DNA of 64,000 bases. It comes from Streptomyces sp. CB01373 (lineage in GTDB: Bacteria; Actinomycetota; Actinomycetes; Streptomycetales; Streptomycetaceae). This document shows, piece after piece, positions 1 to 7,870 of the stretch; the stretch's first letter is position 1; every line of letters starts with the position of its first letter. Location of the stretch: NCBI RefSeq assembly GCF_002803075.1, contig NZ_NNBK01000020.1:1-64000 (forward strand). Reading direction: 5' to 3'. The notes beneath the pieces were generated by a model. That model saw only the letters and a list, made by a program, of their open reading frames with translations, did no database searches and was not told the DNA's origin. Made by a program: the position numbers and the translations under genes.

Positions 1-254
1 CAAGGAACGGACGCTTCCTTTGTACTCACCCTCTCGGGCTTTCCTCCGGGCTTCCCTTCGGCGTTTCCGACTCTATCAGATCTTTTTCCGATCCGATTTC
101 CTCGGTGCTTTCCAGGTTTCCGCTCTCGCGTTTCCCTTTCCGGCGGTTCCGACTTTATCAGAGATTCTGAGTCGGTTTTCCGCCGGTTCCGGGAGTGTCC
201 CCCGAAGCGCTTGAAGCCTTCGGGTTCCCGTCCTGGCGGAGCCGTAAACGTACT
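1..254 (-). promoter_or_regulatory. Leader/promoter region of an rRNA operon (16S lies beyond the left edge)
   Basis: Read on the minus strand, this stretch ends in a sequence I recognise as the Streptomyces rrn leader shortly before 16S rRNA: a GTGAGTACAAAGGAAGCG block and GTCCGTTCCTTG at positions 1-12. Two similar motifs, TGATAAAGTC (151-160) and TGATAGAGTC (69-78), both followed by GGAA, resemble actinobacterial rrn -10 hexamers (TAAAGT, TAGAGT). I see no convincing TTGACA at either, so they could instead be processing or antitermination elements. The 16S gene itself is not in the window. Small open frames here do not look coding. The identification rests on remembered leader sequence. 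Confidence 0.65.
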
Positions 255-294
255 GGAGCGGGGCGCCCCGATGCAAATCGAGGTGCCCCGCTCC
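255..294 (-). terminator. Hairpin terminator after RNase J
   Basis: An inverted repeat of 18 nt per arm (255-272 and 277-294) with a GCAA loop lies 32 nt past the RNase J stop codon. Two positions in the arms are not perfect pairs. There is no U-tract, as is usual in Streptomyces. It separates RNase J from the rRNA operon leader that follows on the same strand. Confidence 0.8.
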
Positions 295-325
295 CAGTTC
301 GCGCGTCCCGGGGGACGTACGCGGG

Positions 326-2011
326 TCAGACCTCCACGACGACCGGGAGGATCATCGGCCGGCGCCGGTAGGAGTCCGAGACCCACTTGCCGAGGGTGCG
401 GCGGATGAGCTGCTGGAGCTGGTGGGAGTCCGCGATGCCCTCCTGGGCGGACTTCTCCAGCGCCTCCGCGATCTTCGGGATGACCGCGGCGAAGGCGGAG
501 TCCTCGATGCCCGAGCCGCGGGCCTGGACGTGCGGGCCGCCGGTGACCTTGCCCGTGGTGGAGTCGACCACCACGAAGACCGAGATGATGCCCTCGTCGC
601 CGAGGATCTTCCGGTCCTTCAGCGCGGGCTCGCCGACGTCGCCGACCGAGAGGCCGTCCACGTAGACGTAGCCGGCCTGGACCTTGCCGGAGATCCTGGC
701 CTTGCCCTCGACCAGGTCGACGGTCACACCGTCCTCGGCGATGACGATCCGGTCGTGCGGGACTCCGGTCAGGGCGCCCAGCTCGGCGTTGGCCCGCAGA
801 TGGCGCCATTCGCCGTGGACCGGCATGAGGTTCCGCGGCCGGCAGATGTTGTAGAAGTACAGCAGCTCGCCGGCCGAGGCGTGGCCCGAGACATGCACCT
901 TCGCGTTGCCCTTGTGCACGACTTCGGCGCCCCAGCGGGTCAGGCCGTTGATGACCCGGTACACCGCGTTCTCGTTGCCCGGGATCAGCGACGACGCCAG
1001 GATCACCGTGTCGCCCTCGACGATACGGATCTGGTGGTCGCGGTTGGCCATGCGGGACAGCGCCGCCATCGGCTCGCCCTGCGAGCCGGTGCAGACGAGC
1101 ACGACCTCGTGGTCGGGCAGGTCGTCCAGGGTCCTGACGTCGACCACCAGGCCCGGCGGGACCCTCAGATAGCCCAGGTCCCTGGCGATGCCCATGTTGC
1201 GGACCATGGACCGGCCGACGAAGGCGACCCGGCGGCCGTACTCGTGCGCGGCGTCCAGGATCTGCTGGATGCGGTGGACGTGGCTGGCGAAGCTCGCCAC
1301 GATGATCCGCTTGCGGGCGGCGCCGAAGACCTGGCGCAGCACGTTGGAGATGTCCCGCTCGGGCGGGACGAAGCCCGGCACCTCGGCGTTAGTGGAGTCC
1401 GCGAGGAGAAGGTCGATGCCTTCCTCGCTCAGCCGCGCGAACGCGTGCAGGTCGGTCAGGCGGTTGTCCAGCGGGAGCTGGTCCATCTTGAAGTCGCCGG
1501 TGTGCACGACCATGCCCGCGGGGGTGCGGATGGCGACCGCGAGGGCGTCCGGGATGGAGTGGTTGACCGCGATGAACTCGCAGTCGAAGGGGCCGACGCG
1601 CTCACGCTGTCCTTCCGCCACCTCCAGGGTGTACGGGCGGATGCGGTGCTCCTGGAGCTTGGCCTCGATGAGGGCGAGCGTCAGCTTGGAGCCGATGAGG
1701 GGGATGTCCGGCTTCTCGCGCAGGAGGAACGGGACACCACCGATGTGGTCCTCGTGTCCATGGGTGAGGACGATGCCCTCGATGTCGTCGAGGCGGTCAC
1801 GGATGGACGTGAAGTCCGGCAGGATCAGGTCGATTCCGGGCTGCTCCTCCTCGGGGAAGAGCACTCCGCAGTCGACGATCAGCAGACGGCCGTCGTATTC
1901 GAAGACGGTCATGTTCCGGCCGATCTCGCCGAGACCGCCGAGGGGGGTGACCCTCAGACCGCCTTCGGGGAGGCGCGGGGGCGAACCCAGTTCAGGATGC
2001 GGATGACTCAA
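326..2011 (-). CDS. rnj: Ribonuclease J
   Basis: Metallo-beta-lactamase/beta-CASP ribonuclease (561 aa) that acts as a 5'-3' exonuclease and endonuclease in mRNA decay and rRNA maturation. The metal-binding HGHEDH motif is at residues 84-89, followed by the beta-CASP domain and the C-terminal RNase J region. I chose the TTG start at 2011 because GAGGAG (2018-2023) sits 6 nt upstream and the protein then begins SHPHPELG, as in Streptomyces relatives. An in-frame ATG at 2089 would translate through a perfect hairpin and is rejected. It follows dapA on the same strand, and a strong hairpin lies just ahead of its ribosome-binding site. Confidence 0.95.
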   Translation of the reverse strand: MSHPHPELGSPPRLPEGGLRVTPLGGLGEIGRNMTVFEYDGRLLIVDCGVLFPEEEQPGIDLILPDFTSIRDRLDDIEGIVLTHGHEDHIGGVPFLLREKPDIPLIGSKLTLALIEAKLQEHRIRPYTLEVAEGQRERVGPFDCEFIAVNHSIPDALAVAIRTPAGMVVHTGDFKMDQLPLDNRLTDLHAFARLSEEGIDLLLADSTNAEVPGFVPPERDISNVLRQVFGAARKRIIVASFASHVHRIQQILDAAHEYGRRVAFVGRSMVRNMGIARDLGYLRVPPGLVVDVRTLDDLPDHEVVLVCTGSQGEPMAALSRMANRDHQIRIVEGDTVILASSLIPGNENAVYRVINGLTRWGAEVVHKGNAKVHVSGHASAGELLYFYNICRPRNLMPVHGEWRHLRANAELGALTGVPHDRIVIAEDGVTVDLVEGKARISGKVQAGYVYVDGLSVGDVGEPALKDRKILGDEGIISVFVVVDSTTGKVTGGPHVQARGSGIEDSAFAAVIPKIAEALEKSAQEGIADSHQLQQLIRRTLGKWVSDSYRRRPMILPVVVEV

Positions 2012-2026
2012 AAGACTCTCCTCAAA

Positions 2027-2064
2027 CACGCGCGCCACGTACCGGTGGGCACGTGGCGCGCGTG
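2027..2064 (-). promoter_or_regulatory. Perfect 14-bp hairpin in the RNase J 5' leader
   Basis: The arms 2027-2040 and 2051-2064 (CACGCGCGCCACGT and its exact complement) pair without a mismatch around a 10-nt loop. On the minus strand the structure ends 3 nt before the GAGGAG site of RNase J. It could terminate the dapA transcript, be an RNase III or RNase J target, or control translation. Its tight spacing to the ribosome-binding site argues against a simple terminator. The function is inference. Confidence 0.6.
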
Positions 2065-2166
2065 ACGTTCGTGCAGAAGCAGTTGTCATGGTGGGTTGCG
2101 GGCACCGGTGGCCCGCCTATTCAGTTGTCAGGCCTCGGGTTCACGGGGTGGTGCGAAGTCTCGTTG

Positions 2167-3066
2167 TCAGAGCTGTACCCCGCCGGCGGCAAGATCGATC
2201 TTGAGCTGCTCGGTCTCCTCGGGCGTGAGCCCGATCATCGGAGCCCGCAGCGGACCGCTGGGCAGGCCCTGGAGGGCGAGCGCGGCCTTGGTGGTCATGA
2301 CGCCCTGGGTGCGGAACATGCCGGTGTACACCGGGAGCAGCTTCTGGTGGATCTCGGTGGCCTTCTGGACGTCGCCGGAGGTGTACGCCTCGACCAGGGC
2401 GCGCAGGTCCGGGGTGACGACGTGGCCGACGACGGAGACGAAACCGACCGCGCCGACCGAGAGCAGGGGCAGGTTCAGCATGTCGTCGCCGGAGTACCAG
2501 GCGAGGCCGGAGCGCGCGATGGCCCAGCTAGCCCGGCCGAGGTCGCCCTTGGCGTCCTTGTTGGCGACGATCCGCGGGTGCTCGGCGAGGCGGACGATCG
2601 TCTCGGTGTTGATCGGGACGCCGCTGCGGCCAGGGATGTCGTAGAGCATGACCGGCAGGCCGGTCGCGTCGGCGATGGCCTTGAAGTGCCGGTACAGGCC
2701 CTCCTGCGGGGGCTTGTTGTAGTACGGCGTGACGGTCAGCAGGCCGTGCGCGCCGGCCTGCTCGGCGGCGCGGGCCAGTTCGATGCTGTGCCGGGTGTCG
2801 TTGGTGCCGACGCCCGCCACGACGTGGGCACGGTCGCCGACCGCTTCCCGGACCGCGCGCACCAGGTCCGTTTTCTCCGCATCACTGGTGGTGGGGGACT
2901 CGCCGGTGGTGCCGTTGACGATCAGGCCGTCGTTGCCTGCGTCCACCAGGTGGGCGGCGAGCCGCTGCGCGCCGTCGAGGTCGAGTGCGCCGTCCGCCGT
3001 GAAGGGCGTGACCATGGCGGTGAGGACCCGCCCGAAGGGGGTCTGCGGAGTCGAGGTCGGAGCCAT
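2167..3066 (-). CDS. dapA: 4-hydroxy-tetrahydrodipicolinate synthase
   Basis: Condenses pyruvate with aspartate semialdehyde, the first committed step of the diaminopimelate/lysine pathway, in the cytosol. The protein is 299 aa. It has the GTTGES pyruvate-binding motif near residue 52, TPYYNKP near 113, the active-site Tyr in LYDIPGRSG (Tyr142) and the Schiff-base lysine in ANKDAKG (Lys170). The ATG at 3066 gives the usual family length but has no clear ribosome-binding site, so the message may be leaderless. An in-frame GTG four codons upstream would make codon 2 a rare TTA and is less likely. It lies between thyX and RNase J, all on the minus strand; dapB is about 2.6 kb away on the same strand. 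Confidence 0.95.
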   Translation of the reverse strand: MAPTSTPQTPFGRVLTAMVTPFTADGALDLDGAQRLAAHLVDAGNDGLIVNGTTGESPTTSDAEKTDLVRAVREAVGDRAHVVAGVGTNDTRHSIELARAAEQAGAHGLLTVTPYYNKPPQEGLYRHFKAIADATGLPVMLYDIPGRSGVPINTETIVRLAEHPRIVANKDAKGDLGRASWAIARSGLAWYSGDDMLNLPLLSVGAVGFVSVVGHVVTPDLRALVEAYTSGDVQKATEIHQKLLPVYTGMFRTQGVMTTKAALALQGLPSGPLRAPMIGLTPEETEQLKIDLAAGGVQL

Positions 3067-3142
3067 GGGTAACACGCTACTCGCTGCTCAAGGTGGGGAC
3101 TGCCCTCGGGGGGCGGACCGACGGGTGCCGGCAAAGATGGAG

Positions 3143-3180
3143 CCCGGCACTGCCTGCTCGGGGGTTCAAGCAGTGCCGGG
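3143..3180 (-). terminator. Hairpin downstream of thyX
   Basis: An 11-bp perfect stem (CCCGGCACTGC, 3143-3153, paired with 3170-3180) lies about 100 nt past the thyX stop and before the dapA start on the same strand. It probably ends the thyX transcript and separates it from dapA. Confidence 0.65.
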
Positions 3181-3280
3181 TCCGTTTGATCAGGCTAGAT
3201 GAACTTCTGCAAGCCCCGCAATCCGGACACTTCGCCCGGCTGAACCGTACATCTGTGCCTGACCGGGCGGAGGGCGCCGG

Positions 3281-4021
3281 TTACGGCGCGACCCGGCCGT
3301 TGGCGTTGAAGGCGGCGTGGGTCAGCGGCATGAGCCTGGCCCACTCGGCCTCCATCTTCTCGCCCGCCATCTCGATCTCCCGCTGCGGGAAGGACGGCAC
3401 CTTGGCCAGCTCGTGCTGGGTGCGCAGACCGAGGAAGTGCATGAGCGAGCGGGCGTTGCAGGTGGCGTACATCGACGAGAAGAGGCCGACCGGCAGGACC
3501 GAGCGGGCCACCTCGCGGGCGACACCGGCCTCGAGCATCTCCTGGTAGGCCTCGTACGCCTGCCGGTAGGAGTCCGTCATGACCCGGCCGACCAGCTCCT
3601 GCTGGGCCTGGGTGCCCTCGACGAACCGGTACTTGCCCGGGCGTCCCTCCTGGACGAGCTTGCGGGACTCGTCGGGGACGTAGAAGACCGGCTCCAGCTC
3701 GCGGTAGCGGCCGCTCTCCTCGTTGTACGACCAGCCCACGCGGTGCCGCATGAACTCGCGGAAGACGAAGATGGGGGCGCTGATGAAGAAGGTCATCGAG
3801 TTGTGCTCGAAGGGGCTGCCGTGCCGGTCGCGCATGAGGAAGTTGATCAGGCCCTTGGAGCGCTCGGGGTCCTTGTCCAGCTCGGCCAGGGACTGCTCGC
3901 CGAGGGTGGAGACGCGGGCCGCGAACAGCACGTCGGCGTCCGACGCGGCGTGCTTGACCAGTTCGACGGTGACGTCGCTGCGGAAGCTGGGCTTCGGGTC
4001 GTCGGCGGGGGTGGCGGTCAC
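3281..4021 (-). CDS. thyX: Flavin-dependent thymidylate synthase ThyX
   Basis: Makes dTMP from dUMP using FAD, NADPH and methylenetetrahydrofolate. The protein is 246 aa. The ThyX signature RHRxGxSxNExSxRY is present at residues 92-106 as RHRVGWSYNEESGRY. I chose the GTG start at 4021 because AAGGAAGGGA lies about 11 nt upstream and this gives the usual length. A GTG at 4045 would place that ribosome-binding site inside the gene. It is transcribed towards dapA, with a hairpin in between, and is divergent from the small membrane protein at 4222. Confidence 0.95.
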   Translation of the reverse strand: MTATPADDPKPSFRSDVTVELVKHAASDADVLFAARVSTLGEQSLAELDKDPERSKGLINFLMRDRHGSPFEHNSMTFFISAPIFVFREFMRHRVGWSYNEESGRYRELEPVFYVPDESRKLVQEGRPGKYRFVEGTQAQQELVGRVMTDSYRQAYEAYQEMLEAGVAREVARSVLPVGLFSSMYATCNARSLMHFLGLRTQHELAKVPSFPQREIEMAGEKMEAEWARLMPLTHAAFNANGRVAP

Positions 4022-4221
4022 GGCTGGGCGGGTCCCTTCCTTCACGTCTGACGGGCGGCGCCCACTCTACGGCCCGCCTCCGGCATCGGGGCGTTCGGTG
4101 CCGGGGCGCGACATCTTTGGTGAAGATCTGCGATTTCGGAGGAACCGGGCACCTTTCGGGACACTCGGTCGTCTGTATGGGTGAGACACCCCCGTTCGAC
4201 CCCCGGAAGGAGTCGTACCCG

Positions 4222-4461
4222 ATGCTCCGTCGGCGCGAGCCCGTACCGTTCGCCTTCGTCGCCGAAGCCGACCGGTTCCGCAGCAATGTCGCTCCCCCGC
4301 CCCGCGAGCGCGCGTCCACCGGGCGAATAGCCGGGCGCTGCCTGCTGGGGCTGACCATCGTCGCCGCGCTCGTGGGCTCCGTGATCCTCGGCACGCCCGC
4401 GCTGACCATCAGCCACTCCCCCGCCGAGACCCAGCAGTCCCAGGTCTCCCCCGGACACTGA
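4222..4461 (+). CDS. Small single-pass membrane protein, function unknown
   Basis: This 79-aa protein has a basic N-terminus (MLRRREPVPF), a polar linker, one hydrophobic segment near residues 36-57 (CLLGLTIVAALVGSVILGTP) and a short polar tail. The ATG is preceded by GGAAGGAG with 9-nt spacing, which supports real translation. I recognise no enzymatic motif. It diverges from thyX across about 200 bp and is followed by a second small membrane protein in the same direction. An in-frame ATG at 4117 upstream is less likely because the strong ribosome-binding site precedes 4222. Confidence 0.65.
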   Translation: MLRRREPVPFAFVAEADRFRSNVAPPPRERASTGRIAGRCLLGLTIVAALVGSVILGTPALTISHSPAETQQSQVSPGH

Positions 4462-4595
4462 GCCGGTGCGGGCGCCGTGCCGCCGCCCGGTGGCCCGGCG
4501 GGCACCTCCCCCGGACCCCCACGGGTGGTGGGCGCGGACCCATGCGGATAGCCTCACCGGGCACAGCCCACGCATGGATTGAGTGAGGACCAGCC

Positions 4596-5150
4596 GTGCC
4601 CCTGTCCTTCCTGACGGCCGACCGCGCCTTCGACGCGGCGGACGACGTAGCGCTTCCCTTCGACGACCGCGAGCGCTGGCGACGCCCCTACCGGCCCGGT
4701 CCGTGGCGCGTGGGGGTGGCCGCCCTCGTGCTGCTGCTCGCCTCCTTCGTGCTGCTCGCGGGGGTCGTCACGGCGCTCACCGCCACGCTGTCCTCCGCCG
4801 GTTTCTGCTTCGTCGTCGCCCTGGTCCTGATCGCGGGCGCGCTGCGGATGCTGCGCATGGGCGTCTGGGTCAGCGCGCGCGGGCTGCGGCACGTGAGCCT
4901 CCTCGTCACCCGTACGACGCCGTGGGCGCAGGTCGCCGGCGTGCGGACCGTGCAGCAGCCGGTGCGCTGGCTGGGGCTGCCGCGCACGGTGCAGGGGCAG
5001 GCGCTGACGCTCGGCCGCACGGGCCGTGGGCAGCAGGAGCTGCCGCCGCTGATGACCACGCACAACGCCGACTTCCTGGGACGTGCCGAGGCGTTCGACC
5101 GGGCGGCGGACACGGTGGAGGCGTGGGCGGAGGAGAACAGGCAGAGCTGA
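4596..5150 (+). CDS. Membrane protein with a PH-like C-terminal domain
   Basis: This 184-aa protein has two hydrophobic segments, about residues 37-61 and 66-84, which form a short hairpin in the membrane. A cytoplasmic C-terminal part follows with the pattern WVSARGLRHVSLLVTRTTPWAQVAGV, typical of the small actinobacterial membrane proteins annotated as PH-domain proteins. The GTG start follows a GAGTGAGGA site. The function is unknown; the family is common in actinobacteria. It converges on the gene at 5231-5686 across a perfect bidirectional hairpin. Confidence 0.75.
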   Translation: MPLSFLTADRAFDAADDVALPFDDRERWRRPYRPGPWRVGVAALVLLLASFVLLAGVVTALTATLSSAGFCFVVALVLIAGALRMLRMGVWVSARGLRHVSLLVTRTTPWAQVAGVRTVQQPVRWLGLPRTVQGQALTLGRTGRGQQELPPLMTTHNADFLGRAEAFDRAADTVEAWAEENRQS

Positions 5151-5172
5151 CCCCGGCCGCCGATATGCGTGA

Positions 5173-5204
5173 GGGGCCCGGTCCGCGCGTGCGGACCGGG
5201 CCCC
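5173..5204. terminator. Bidirectional terminator between convergent genes
   Basis: A perfect 14-bp stem (GGGGCCCGGTCCGC with its complement) and a GCGT loop lie midway between the stops of the convergent genes at 4596-5150 and 5231-5686. The structure can serve both strands. Confidence 0.85.
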
Positions 5205-5230
5205 TTCGCGTACACGAGGTGTTCCGGGTG

Positions 5231-5686
5231 TCAGACGGTCTGCACCGGCTTGCCGTCGTGCAGGGCGATCGCCCGCTGCATCGCCTTGCGGGCCCGGGGG
5301 GTGTCGCGGGCATCGTGGTAGGCGACGGCGAGGCGGAACCAGGTGCGCCAGTCGTCGGGTGCCGCCTCGGTCTCGGCCCTGCGCTCGGCGAAGACCCGGT
5401 CCGCCGAGTCACGGTCGATGCGCCCGCTGGGCGTGCGGCTCAACTCGTCGACGGGCAGGCCCCCTTCGGCATCGAGCTCGGCGGCGAGCTGGTTGGCCCG
5501 GCGGACGAACTGGGTGTTCTTCCACAGGAACCACAGGCCGATCACCGGCAGGATCAGCACGGCGATCCCGAAGGCGACGGTGACGGGTGTGCCGTACTGG
5601 ATGAGCATGACGCCGCGGCTGCCGACCAGGACGAAGTAGAAGACCAGGACGGCGGCCGTGACGAGGTAGGTGATCTTCGCGCGCAT
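5231..5686 (-). CDS. Membrane protein with a TPR-like cytoplasmic tail
   Basis: This 151-aa protein has two N-terminal hydrophobic segments (about residues 6-27 and 36-56), a charged linker, and near residues 113-145 one TPR-like helical pair (WRTWFRLAVAYHDARDTPRARKAMQRAI). No catalytic motif is seen. It starts 15 nt after the dapB stop on the same strand and is probably the last gene of the rpsO-pnp-M16-dapB set. Its role is unknown. The single TPR-like unit suggests protein-protein contact at the membrane. Confidence 0.75.
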   Translation of the reverse strand: MRAKITYLVTAAVLVFYFVLVGSRGVMLIQYGTPVTVAFGIAVLILPVIGLWFLWKNTQFVRRANQLAAELDAEGGLPVDELSRTPSGRIDRDSADRVFAERRAETEAAPDDWRTWFRLAVAYHDARDTPRARKAMQRAIALHDGKPVQTV

Positions 5687-5701
5687 GAGGGGCTTCGGGG
5701 C

Positions 5702-6454
5702 TCAGTTCAGGTCGAGGAAGTGCTCCAGGCCGACGGTCAGGCCCGGAGTGGTCACCACGCGGCGCGCGCCGAGCAGGATGCCCGGCATGAAGCTGCTGTG
5801 GTGGAGCGAGTCGTGGCGGACGGTGAGCGTCTCCCCCTCGCCGCCCAGCAGGACCTCCTGGTGGGCGAGGAGTCCGCGCAGGCGCACGGAGTGGACCGGC
5901 ACCCCGTCGACGACGGCGCCGCGCGCCCCGTCCAGGGCGGTGACGGTGGCGTCCGGCGCGGGGGCCGAGCCCGCCTCCGCCCGGGCCTCGGCGATGAGCT
6001 GCGCGGTGCGGGTGGCGGTGCCGGACGGGGCGTCGGCCTTGTTCGGGTGGTGCAGCTCGATGACCTCGACGGACTCGAACCAGGGCGCGGCGATCTGCGC
6101 GAACTTCATGGTGAGCACGGCGCCGATGGAGAAGTTCGGCGCGATCAGCACACCGGTCTGCGGGGACAGGGCCAGCCAGCCCCGCAGCTGCGCGAGGCGC
6201 TCGTCGGTCCAGCCGGTGGTACCGACGACGGCGTGGATGCCGTGCCGTACGCAGAAGTCGAGGTTGCCCATGACCGACCCGGGGGTGGTCAGTTCGACCA
6301 CGACCTGCGCGCCGGTCTCGGCGAGGGTCTCCAGCTTGTCGCCCCGGCCGAGGGCGGCGACCAGTTCCATGTCCTCGGCGGCCTCCACCGCCCGTACCGC
6401 CTCGGACCCGATCCGGCCCTTGGCACCGAGGACCGCCACGCGCAGCTTGCTCAT
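5702..6454 (-). CDS. dapB: 4-hydroxy-tetrahydrodipicolinate reductase
   Basis: Reduces the DapA product with NAD(P)H in diaminopimelate/lysine synthesis. The protein is 250 aa. The Rossmann motif GAKGRIG is at residues 10-16, and the DapB signature ELHHPNKADAPSGTA contains the conserved His-His and Lys. I chose the ATG at 6454 (MSKLRVAVLG) because AAGGAAG sits about 7 nt upstream; six further in-frame residues upstream are not family-like. It lies 36 nt after the M16 peptidase gene and is probably co-transcribed with it. Confidence 0.95.
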   Translation of the reverse strand: MSKLRVAVLGAKGRIGSEAVRAVEAAEDMELVAALGRGDKLETLAETGAQVVVELTTPGSVMGNLDFCVRHGIHAVVGTTGWTDERLAQLRGWLALSPQTGVLIAPNFSIGAVLTMKFAQIAAPWFESVEVIELHHPNKADAPSGTATRTAQLIAEARAEAGSAPAPDATVTALDGARGAVVDGVPVHSVRLRGLLAHQEVLLGGEGETLTVRHDSLHHSSFMPGILLGARRVVTTPGLTVGLEHFLDLN

Positions 6455-6490
6455 CTCTTGCTTCCTTACCACCGACGGACGGACAGAGGG

Positions 6491-7870
6491 TTAGGCGACC
6501 GCGTCGTGCAGACGCTCGGCCTGCTTGTCCTTGAGCGGGCCGATGACCGACAGCGACGGACGCTGTCCCAGGATGTCCCGGGCGACCGAGCGGACCTCGT
6601 CCGGGGTGACCGCGGCCATCCTGGCCAGCATGTCGTCGACGGAGATCTGCTCGCCCCAGCACAGTTCACTCTTGCCGATACGGTTCATCAGCGCACCCGT
6701 GTCCTCCAGGCCGAGGACGGTGGAGCCCTGGAGCTGGCCGATGGCGCGGCCGATCTCGTCGTCGGTCAGCCCGTTCTCGGCGACCTGGTCGAGTTCGTCC
6801 CGGCAGATCCTCAGCACGTCGTGCACCTGGCTCGGGCGGCAGCCGGCGTAGACGCCGAACAGTCCGCAGTCGGCGAAGCCGGAGGTGTAGGAGTACACGC
6901 TGTAGGCCAGGCCGCGCTTCTCCCGGACCTCCTGGAAGAGGCGGGAGGACATGCCGCCGCCGAGGGCGGTGTTCAGCACGCCCAGGGCCCAGCGCCGGTC
7001 GTCGGTGCGGGCCAGGCCCGGCATGCCGAGGACGACGTGCGCCTGCTCCGTCCTGCGGTTCTGCAGCTCGACCCGGCCGGCGGTGCGCAGGGTGCGGCGG
7101 CCGTCGCGCGGGGCGATGGGGACGGCCTGGGCGTTGCCGAGGGCGCCGGCCTTCTCGAAGGCGGCGCGGACCTGGCGTACGACCTTGGCGTGGTCGATGT
7201 TGCCGGCGCAGGCGACCACCAGGTGGGTGGGGTCGTAGTGCTTCTTGTAGAAGCGGCGGATGCGGTCGGCGGTGAGGGCGTTGACCGTGTCGACCGTGCC
7301 GAGGACCGGGCGGCCGAGGGCGTTGTCGCCGAACATGGTGTGCGCGAACAGGTCGTGCACGCAGTCGCCGGGGTCGTCCTCGGTCATCGCGATCTCTTCG
7401 AGGATCGCGCCGCGCTCGACGTCGACGTCCTCCTCCAGGATCAGCGAGCCGGTGAGCATGTCGCAGACGACGTCGATGGCGAGGGGCAGGTCGGTGTCGA
7501 GCACGCGCGCGTAGTAGCACGTGTACTCCTTGGCCGTGAACGCGTTCATCTCGCCGCCGACAGCGTCGATCGCGGCGGAGATGTCCAGGGCGGACCGGCG
7601 GGACGTGCCCTTGAAGAGCAGGTGCTCCAGATAGTGCGTGGCGCCGTTGAGCGCGGGCGTCTCGTCGCGGGAGCCGACGTGCGCCCAGATGCCGAAGGTG
7701 GCGGAGCGCACGGAGGGCAGGGTCTCGGTGACGATGCGCAGGCCGCCCGGGAGGGTGGTCCTGCGGACCGTGCCGATGCCGTTCTGGCCCTTGACGAGGG
7801 TTTGGGTACGGGCGACGGCCCGCGCCTCCGAAGAGGTGCGGGCCGTCGCCTTGAAGCCACGGGACGTCAC
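6491..7870 (-). CDS. M16 family zinc peptidase
   Basis: Pitrilysin/mitochondrial-processing-peptidase type metalloprotease of 459 aa. The inverted zinc motif HxxEH is at residues 79-83 (HYLEH), followed by the downstream acidic stretch (ERGAILEEIAM) that supplies the third ligand. A second inactive-like M16 domain contains the usual GLAYSVYSY segment. Its GTG start overlaps the PNPase stop as GTGA, so translation is probably coupled. This pnp-M16-dapB arrangement is typical of Streptomyces. There is no signal peptide, so it is cytosolic. The natural substrate is unknown. Confidence 0.92.
   Translation of the reverse strand: MTSRGFKATARTSSEARAVARTQTLVKGQNGIGTVRRTTLPGGLRIVTETLPSVRSATFGIWAHVGSRDETPALNGATHYLEHLLFKGTSRRSALDISAAIDAVGGEMNAFTAKEYTCYYARVLDTDLPLAIDVVCDMLTGSLILEEDVDVERGAILEEIAMTEDDPGDCVHDLFAHTMFGDNALGRPVLGTVDTVNALTADRIRRFYKKHYDPTHLVVACAGNIDHAKVVRQVRAAFEKAGALGNAQAVPIAPRDGRRTLRTAGRVELQNRRTEQAHVVLGMPGLARTDDRRWALGVLNTALGGGMSSRLFQEVREKRGLAYSVYSYTSGFADCGLFGVYAGCRPSQVHDVLRICRDELDQVAENGLTDDEIGRAIGQLQGSTVLGLEDTGALMNRIGKSELCWGEQISVDDMLARMAAVTPDEVRSVARDILGQRPSLSVIGPLKDKQAERLHDAVA

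Noticed and set aside
203..212. CGAAGCGCTT, similar to the core of the 54259 LacI operator
   Set aside because: It lacks the flanking GTC/GAC symmetry and lies in the rRNA leader, far from sugar genes; it is likely chance.
2012..2089. Longer RNase J from an ATG at 2089
   Set aside because: It would translate through a perfect hairpin and bypass the strong GAGGAG-TTG start; the extra 26 residues are not family-like.
3067..3078. Upstream GTG start for dapA with TTA as second codon (possible bldA control)
   Set aside because: No ribosome-binding site precedes it, and the ATG at 3066 gives the family-standard protein.
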